From JBKPIY01 sp046730475 (GTDB lineage: Bacteria > Actinomycetota > Thermoleophilia > Solirubrobacterales > 70-9), in assembly GCA_046730475.1 (NCBI GenBank), contig JBKPIY010000097.1, positions 1-32,198 of the forward strand: a DNA stretch of 32,198 nucleotides, written 5' to 3'. Each line of letters begins with the position of its first letter. Within the stretch, counting starts at the first letter, position 1. A program made the translations under genes and the position numbers. This document shows, one piece after another, positions 30,927 to 32,198 of this stretch. The notes under the pieces are model-generated. The model saw nothing but the letters and a program-made list of their open reading frames with translations, was not told where the DNA came from and did no database searches.

Positions 30927-32093
30927 GTTCTCCACCGTGTCGGTGGGGGAGTGGTAATTCGGGATGGTCTCGTCCTGGGCGCTGAAGGTGATCGCGCGAC
31001 CGCCGCGGACCAGGACCGGCGTCGAGTCATAGGTGAGGCCGGCGTTGTGGTCGGTTCCAGCCAGGCCCAGCTCAGGTCGCTGGCGGCTGATTCGCTCGGC
31101 GAGGGCGGTCAATCCGGGGTCGGCCCCCCACTTCTGCAGTACCCCCTCCCGCCTCAGATAGCGGAGGCTGGCGGGGGCGGCGACGCCGTCGAAGTTGAGG
31201 AAGGCCCATCGCCTCCAGTCGCGATCGGCCGCGCCGGGCGGGAAGTGGCCGGCGTCCAGGGCGCGCAGGAAGGCATCGGCGCCAAGCACGCCTGCCTCCT
31301 CGCACCCGGTGATCAGCCCGATCACCCGTGTTCGCTCCAGGGGATCGGCCGCGAGCTCGGTGAGAAGGGTGGCGACCGCCGCCACTCCGGAGGCGTTGTC
31401 GTTCGCCCCCGGCACGTCGACGCCGCGAAGCTCGCGCTCGATGAGCAGGAGGAGGGCGATGACGAGCACGGCCCGGGCCGCGCGGCTTGCGATCCGGGCC
31501 GCTCCCGGGAGCCGGGCGAACGGCGCGGTCGCCGCGTTGAGGCCGAGGGCGCCGGCCTGGAGCCCGATCCAGCGATGCAGCCACGGCAGGAACCGGCGAT
31601 CGAACATCAGGCCGCTGCGGGAGGTGTCCAGGTGGCAGACCAGGCAGACGGTTCGGCTCGCCGCCTGTCGAGGCTCGATCGAGGCGACCACGTTGGCGCT
31701 GGGGCGGCGGGCGAGAAGGCGCGAGAGCGGCCGGGTGCGCAGGCCGTCCTCGGCGGCGATCAGGGCGGGGCCGAGCGCCGCAAGCGCTCCGCGCCACAGG
31801 CGACGGCGGTGTGGCGCGAGCGCGGCGGACAGGGCGACGGCGAGCCCGACCCCGTATGGGGCCGCGAAGGTCGGGTAGCCGTCGAAGGGCTCCACGGTCG
31901 CGCGACAGCCGGCGGTGGCCAGCCGCGCCGCCACCAGCTGCGCGGCCTGCGCCTCGGCGCGGCCCGTCGGACGGCGGGGCCCGACCTCATCGCAGAGCAG
32001 CTCGATCCAGCGGGCGGGCTGGGCTTGGGCGAGATCGCCCGTCCGGGCGTCGCCGCTCGCCGCCGGAGTGTCCTTGCCTGCCTCGGGGGCCAC
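30843..32093 (-). CDS. M28-family metallopeptidase-like membrane protein
   Basis: A 416-residue protein with the M28 aminopeptidase fold and all zinc-ligand positions in place: His154 in VCHLDTSRSG, bridging Asp232 in PGANDNASGVAAV, Glu265/266 in TGCEEAG, Asp302 in NFDGV and His381 in NYHSPTDTVEN. Two hydrophobic regions (about 81-113 and 200-218) are inserted into the fold and suggest membrane association, unlike secreted M28 enzymes; no signal peptide is visible. GTG 32091-32093 is the start used. A TATATT -10 candidate (32103-32108) lies 10 bases upstream, which would give an almost leaderless message; the -35 is poor. It lies just downstream of the rRNA operon terminator on the same strand. 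Substrate unknown. Confidence 0.88.
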   Translation of the reverse strand: MAPEAGKDTPAASGDARTGDLAQAQPARWIELLCDEVGPRRPTGRAEAQAAQLVAARLATAGCRATVEPFDGYPTFAAPYGVGLAVALSAALAPHRRRLWRGALAALGPALIAAEDGLRTRPLSRLLARRPSANVVASIEPRQAASRTVCLVCHLDTSRSGLMFDRRFLPWLHRWIGLQAGALGLNAATAPFARLPGAARIASRAARAVLVIALLLLIERELRGVDVPGANDNASGVAAVATLLTELAADPLERTRVIGLITGCEEAGVLGADAFLRALDAGHFPPGAADRDWRRWAFLNFDGVAAPASLRYLRREGVLQKWGADPGLTALAERISRQRPELGLAGTDHNAGLTYDSTPVLVRGGRAITFSAQDETIPNYHSPTDTVENLDLETLNRALEVGREMLARIDRGEADA

Positions 32094-32132
32094 GGGCGGC
32101 GGAATATAGAAGCGTGCGCGACAACCATGCCA

Positions 32133-32164
32133 GTCCAGGGCCGCTCCGAGGAGCGTCCCTGGAC
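32133..32164 (-). terminator. Hairpin terminator after the 5S rRNA gene
   Basis: On the minus strand an 8-bp outer stem (GTCCAGGG/CCCTGGAC), a single A-G mismatch and a 5-bp inner stem (CGCTC/GAGCG) with loop CTCG make a near-perfect 32-base hairpin about 10 bases after the 5S 3' end. No U-tract follows, as often in actinobacterial terminators. It may also serve as an RNA-processing site. Confidence 0.7.
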
Positions 32165-32170
32165 CCTGAG

Positions 32171-32198
32171 AAGAACCGGCGGCGACCTACTCTCCCAG
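32171..32198 (-). rRNA. rrf: 5S rRNA, 3' end (runs off right edge)
   Basis: Read on the minus strand the last bases give CTGGGAGAGTAGGTCGCCGC followed by CGG, the well-known 3' end of bacterial 5S rRNA. Only about 25-28 bases lie in the window; the exact mature end is near 32174. It implies a ribosomal RNA operon (16S-23S-5S) transcribed leftward from beyond base 32198. Confidence 0.85.

Overview
The window is a GC-rich, densely packed chromosomal segment with strong G/C bias at third codon positions. I read it as actinobacterial (Actinomycetota), possibly a deep lineage such as Thermoleophilia; the phylum-level call is an inference. It rests on base composition, SepF, a MurA with Asp at the catalytic Cys position, an imuB/dnaE2 cassette behind a GAAC-N4-GTTC SOS box, and frequent GTG/TTG starts with 4-base stop/start overlaps. 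No insertion sequence, prophage, CRISPR array or tRNA was seen.

Layout. (1) 1-7210, minus strand: a housekeeping run that reads, in transcription order, cca, pgeF, a YggS/PLPBP protein, sepF, proC, yggT, lspA, an RluA-type pseudouridine synthase, then rpsB and a truncated tsf. It resembles the tail of the actinobacterial cell-division cluster but shows no ftsZ or divIVA. (2) 7243-12270: a membrane-anchored PQQ-like beta-propeller protein (plus strand), then on the minus strand a DoxX-like protein, a DHA2-type exporter and hisF, then a plus-strand RDD protein. (3) 12287-18628, minus strand: murA followed by a tightly overlapping histidine operon hisZ-hisG-hisD-hisB-hisH-hisA. hisF sits about 3 kb away, and hisC and hisI/hisE are not in the window. 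(4) 18654-25320: an HD-domain protein coupled to an alpha/beta-hydrolase-fold protein whose nucleophile position is Ala, a small Pro-rich ORF, a BON-domain protein with an unusual structured leader, a two-unit zinc-finger protein, an isocitrate/isopropylmalate-dehydrogenase-type gene cut by an in-frame TAG, an MFS transporter, a lipoprotein and a small membrane protein. (5) 25431-30609: an SOS-type operator followed by imuB, a small conserved ORF and dnaE2, a damage-inducible mutagenesis cassette without an adjacent imuA. (6) 30843-32198, minus strand: an M28-type metallopeptidase downstream of the 3' end of a 5S rRNA gene and its hairpin terminator, so a ribosomal RNA operon lies just beyond the right edge.

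The items most worth a second look are the TAG-split dehydrogenase; a candidate small RNA or leader with two perfect stems each closed by a GAAA loop, behind a promoter-like sequence; the SOS box that overlaps the imuB promoter and nearly abuts its start codon; the Ala-for-Ser alpha/beta-hydrolase; MurA Asp117; and ribosomal protein S2 with a roughly 145-residue charged tail.
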